From: an uncultured Roseburia sp.
Lineage (GTDB): Bacteria; Bacillota; Clostridia; Lachnospirales; Lachnospiraceae
Assembly (NCBI GenBank): GCA_944380515.1
Contig: CALWHT010000008.1
Coordinates: 1 to 64,000 of the forward strand
Length of the DNA stretch: 64,000 bases
Direction of reading: 5' to 3'
Position numbers and translations under genes: made by a program. The notes below the pieces were generated by a model that saw only the letters and a list, made by a program, of their open reading frames with translations, was not told the DNA's origin and did no database searches. Shown piece after piece: positions 63,252 to 64,000 of the stretch; position 1 is the first letter of the stretch, and the number at the start of each line of letters is the position of its first letter.

Positions 63252-64000
63252 ATTTCGAAATGTATCGGTTTCCTGTCAGCGGACACCAATATTAAACGAC
63301 ATCTCGGTTTCTTTCCGGGCGGGGGAAATCACCGCCGTCATCGGCCCCAACGGCTGCGGCAAAACCTCTCTGCTGCAATGCTTAAACGGTGTATCTAAGG
63401 TCACCGCGGGGACCGTTTTGCTGAACGGGCGGAATTATCTTTCGATTCCGCTGCGCGAGCGCGCGAGAAATGTGGCGTTTCTTCCCCAGGTGCGGACGAT
63501 TATCCCTGCTATCCCCGTCAAAACGCTGGTAGAGCACGGGCGCTTTCCCTATCTCGGTTTCGCCCGGAAAAAGTCAGAGAAGGACGTCGCCATCGTGGAA
63601 CGCGCGATGGAGCTTGCCCATGTGACGCAATTTGCAAATCAGTCGGTGGACACGCTCTCCGGCGGTATGCGCCAGCGCGTCTTTTTTGCCATGACGCTCG
63701 CGCAGGACTGCGATTATATCGTGCTAGACGAGCCGACCACCTATCTGGACTTAAGCGGACAGCGGGATTTTTTTTCGATGATAAGAGAACTAAAACACCG
63801 GGGGAAGACTGTGATTCTGGTGCTCCACGATTTGAGCCAGGCAATCCGCATTGCGGACAAGCTGGTGATTATGGACAGGCTCGCCCCCTCCCCCGGCGTT
63901 TCCAAAGCCGAAAACGCGGCGCGCGGCTTCGGCAGGATTGCCGGGGTGGGGACGCCCGAAGAATGTTTGAAGCTTCATCTGATTGATGATGTGTTTGATA
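63244..64000 (+). CDS. FecE-type ABC transporter ATP-binding protein, incomplete at the window edge
   Basis: ATPase partner of the permease. Seen: Walker A GPNGCGKTSLLQ, signature LSGGMRQRVFF, Walker B YIVLDEPTTYLDL and the H-loop VLHDLSQAI, in normal order, 252 residues visible without stop. ATG at 63244 with AAAGGAGG. The segment near VIMDRLAPSPGVSKAENAARG is longer than in most FecE proteins. The gene continues past 64000, so the end and any further genes of the operon cannot be judged. Confidence 0.92.
   Translation, partial: MLEFRNVSVSCQRTPILNDISVSFRAGEITAVIGPNGCGKTSLLQCLNGVSKVTAGTVLLNGRNYLSIPLRERARNVAFLPQVRTIIPAIPVKTLVEHGRFPYLGFARKKSEKDVAIVERAMELAHVTQFANQSVDTLSGGMRQRVFFAMTLAQDCDYIVLDEPTTYLDLSGQRDFFSMIRELKHRGKTVILVLHDLSQAIRIADKLVIMDRLAPSPGVSKAENAARGFGRIAGVGTPEECLKLHLIDDVFD

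Overview
The window looks like chromosome of a low-to-medium GC Firmicute, most likely a Clostridia member of the Lachnospiraceae type. The reasons are Gram-positive regulation (T-box, FMN riboswitch, AGGAGG ribosome sites), a FabK-type fatty acid operon with a MarR/FabT-like regulator, an accD-accA fusion, an LTA-synthase-like enzyme, a DUF4321 protein, an orphan-SelD molybdenum/selenium operon and NADP-type glutamate dehydrogenase. The genus is inference. No rRNA, tRNA or CRISPR array was recognised.

Layout. 0.1-8.6 kb: one minus-strand operon of eleven genes for molybdopterin and labile selenium cofactor work (moaC, mogA-type, selD, yedF, a cysteine desulfurase-like gene, DUF3343, yqeB, a MoeA-like gene, moaA, MOSC, xdhC-like). 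9-17.7 kb: cell-envelope and signalling genes (LTA synthase-like enzyme, lipoprotein with amidase-like domain, a MacB-type ABC transporter split by an in-frame amber codon, and a divergent two-component pair). 17.7-21.6 kb: riboflavin operon ribDE-BA-H behind an FMN riboswitch and two tandem terminators. 21.6-28.3 kb: cation efflux protein, signal peptidase, then a potassium uptake set with a KdpDE-like pair. 28.3-31.3 kb: cysK and iscSU, with a small structured mobile repeat inserted in the iscU stop codon. 31.4-39.6 kb: an unknown protein, CNNM transporter with a small translated-terminator leader, GPH symporter, DtxR-family regulator, a 2-isopropylmalate synthase fused to an AraC DNA-binding domain behind a leucine T-box, an Rrf2 regulator and an MGMT-like protein.

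39.7-53.7 kb is more accessory: two chemoreceptors (one behind a 22-codon leader peptide that spans a terminator and overlaps the receptor start), GerMN lipoprotein, MerR/MATE divergent pair, a decayed phosphatase, a LytTR/DUF3021/CPBP set, and remnants of an integrative element (MobC, an unidentified fragment, a tyrosine integrase and four 11-bp repeats) beside gdhA. 53.9-61.9 kb: fatty acid operon acpP-fabK-D-G-F-Z-accDA-fabH-marR, with two related dyads at its promoter but without accB and accC. 62-64 kb: a truncated second copy of the structured repeat, then an iron-type ABC permease and ATPase; the ATPase runs off the window.

Most notable points: (1) the LeuA-AraC fusion under T-box control; (2) the structured repeat, whose two copies differ by compensatory changes in a stem and one of which has an 8-bp target duplication inside a stop codon; (3) two short open frames that run through terminators upstream of larger genes; (4) a clean amber codon just before Walker B of an otherwise intact transporter; (5) loss of accB/accC from the fab operon.
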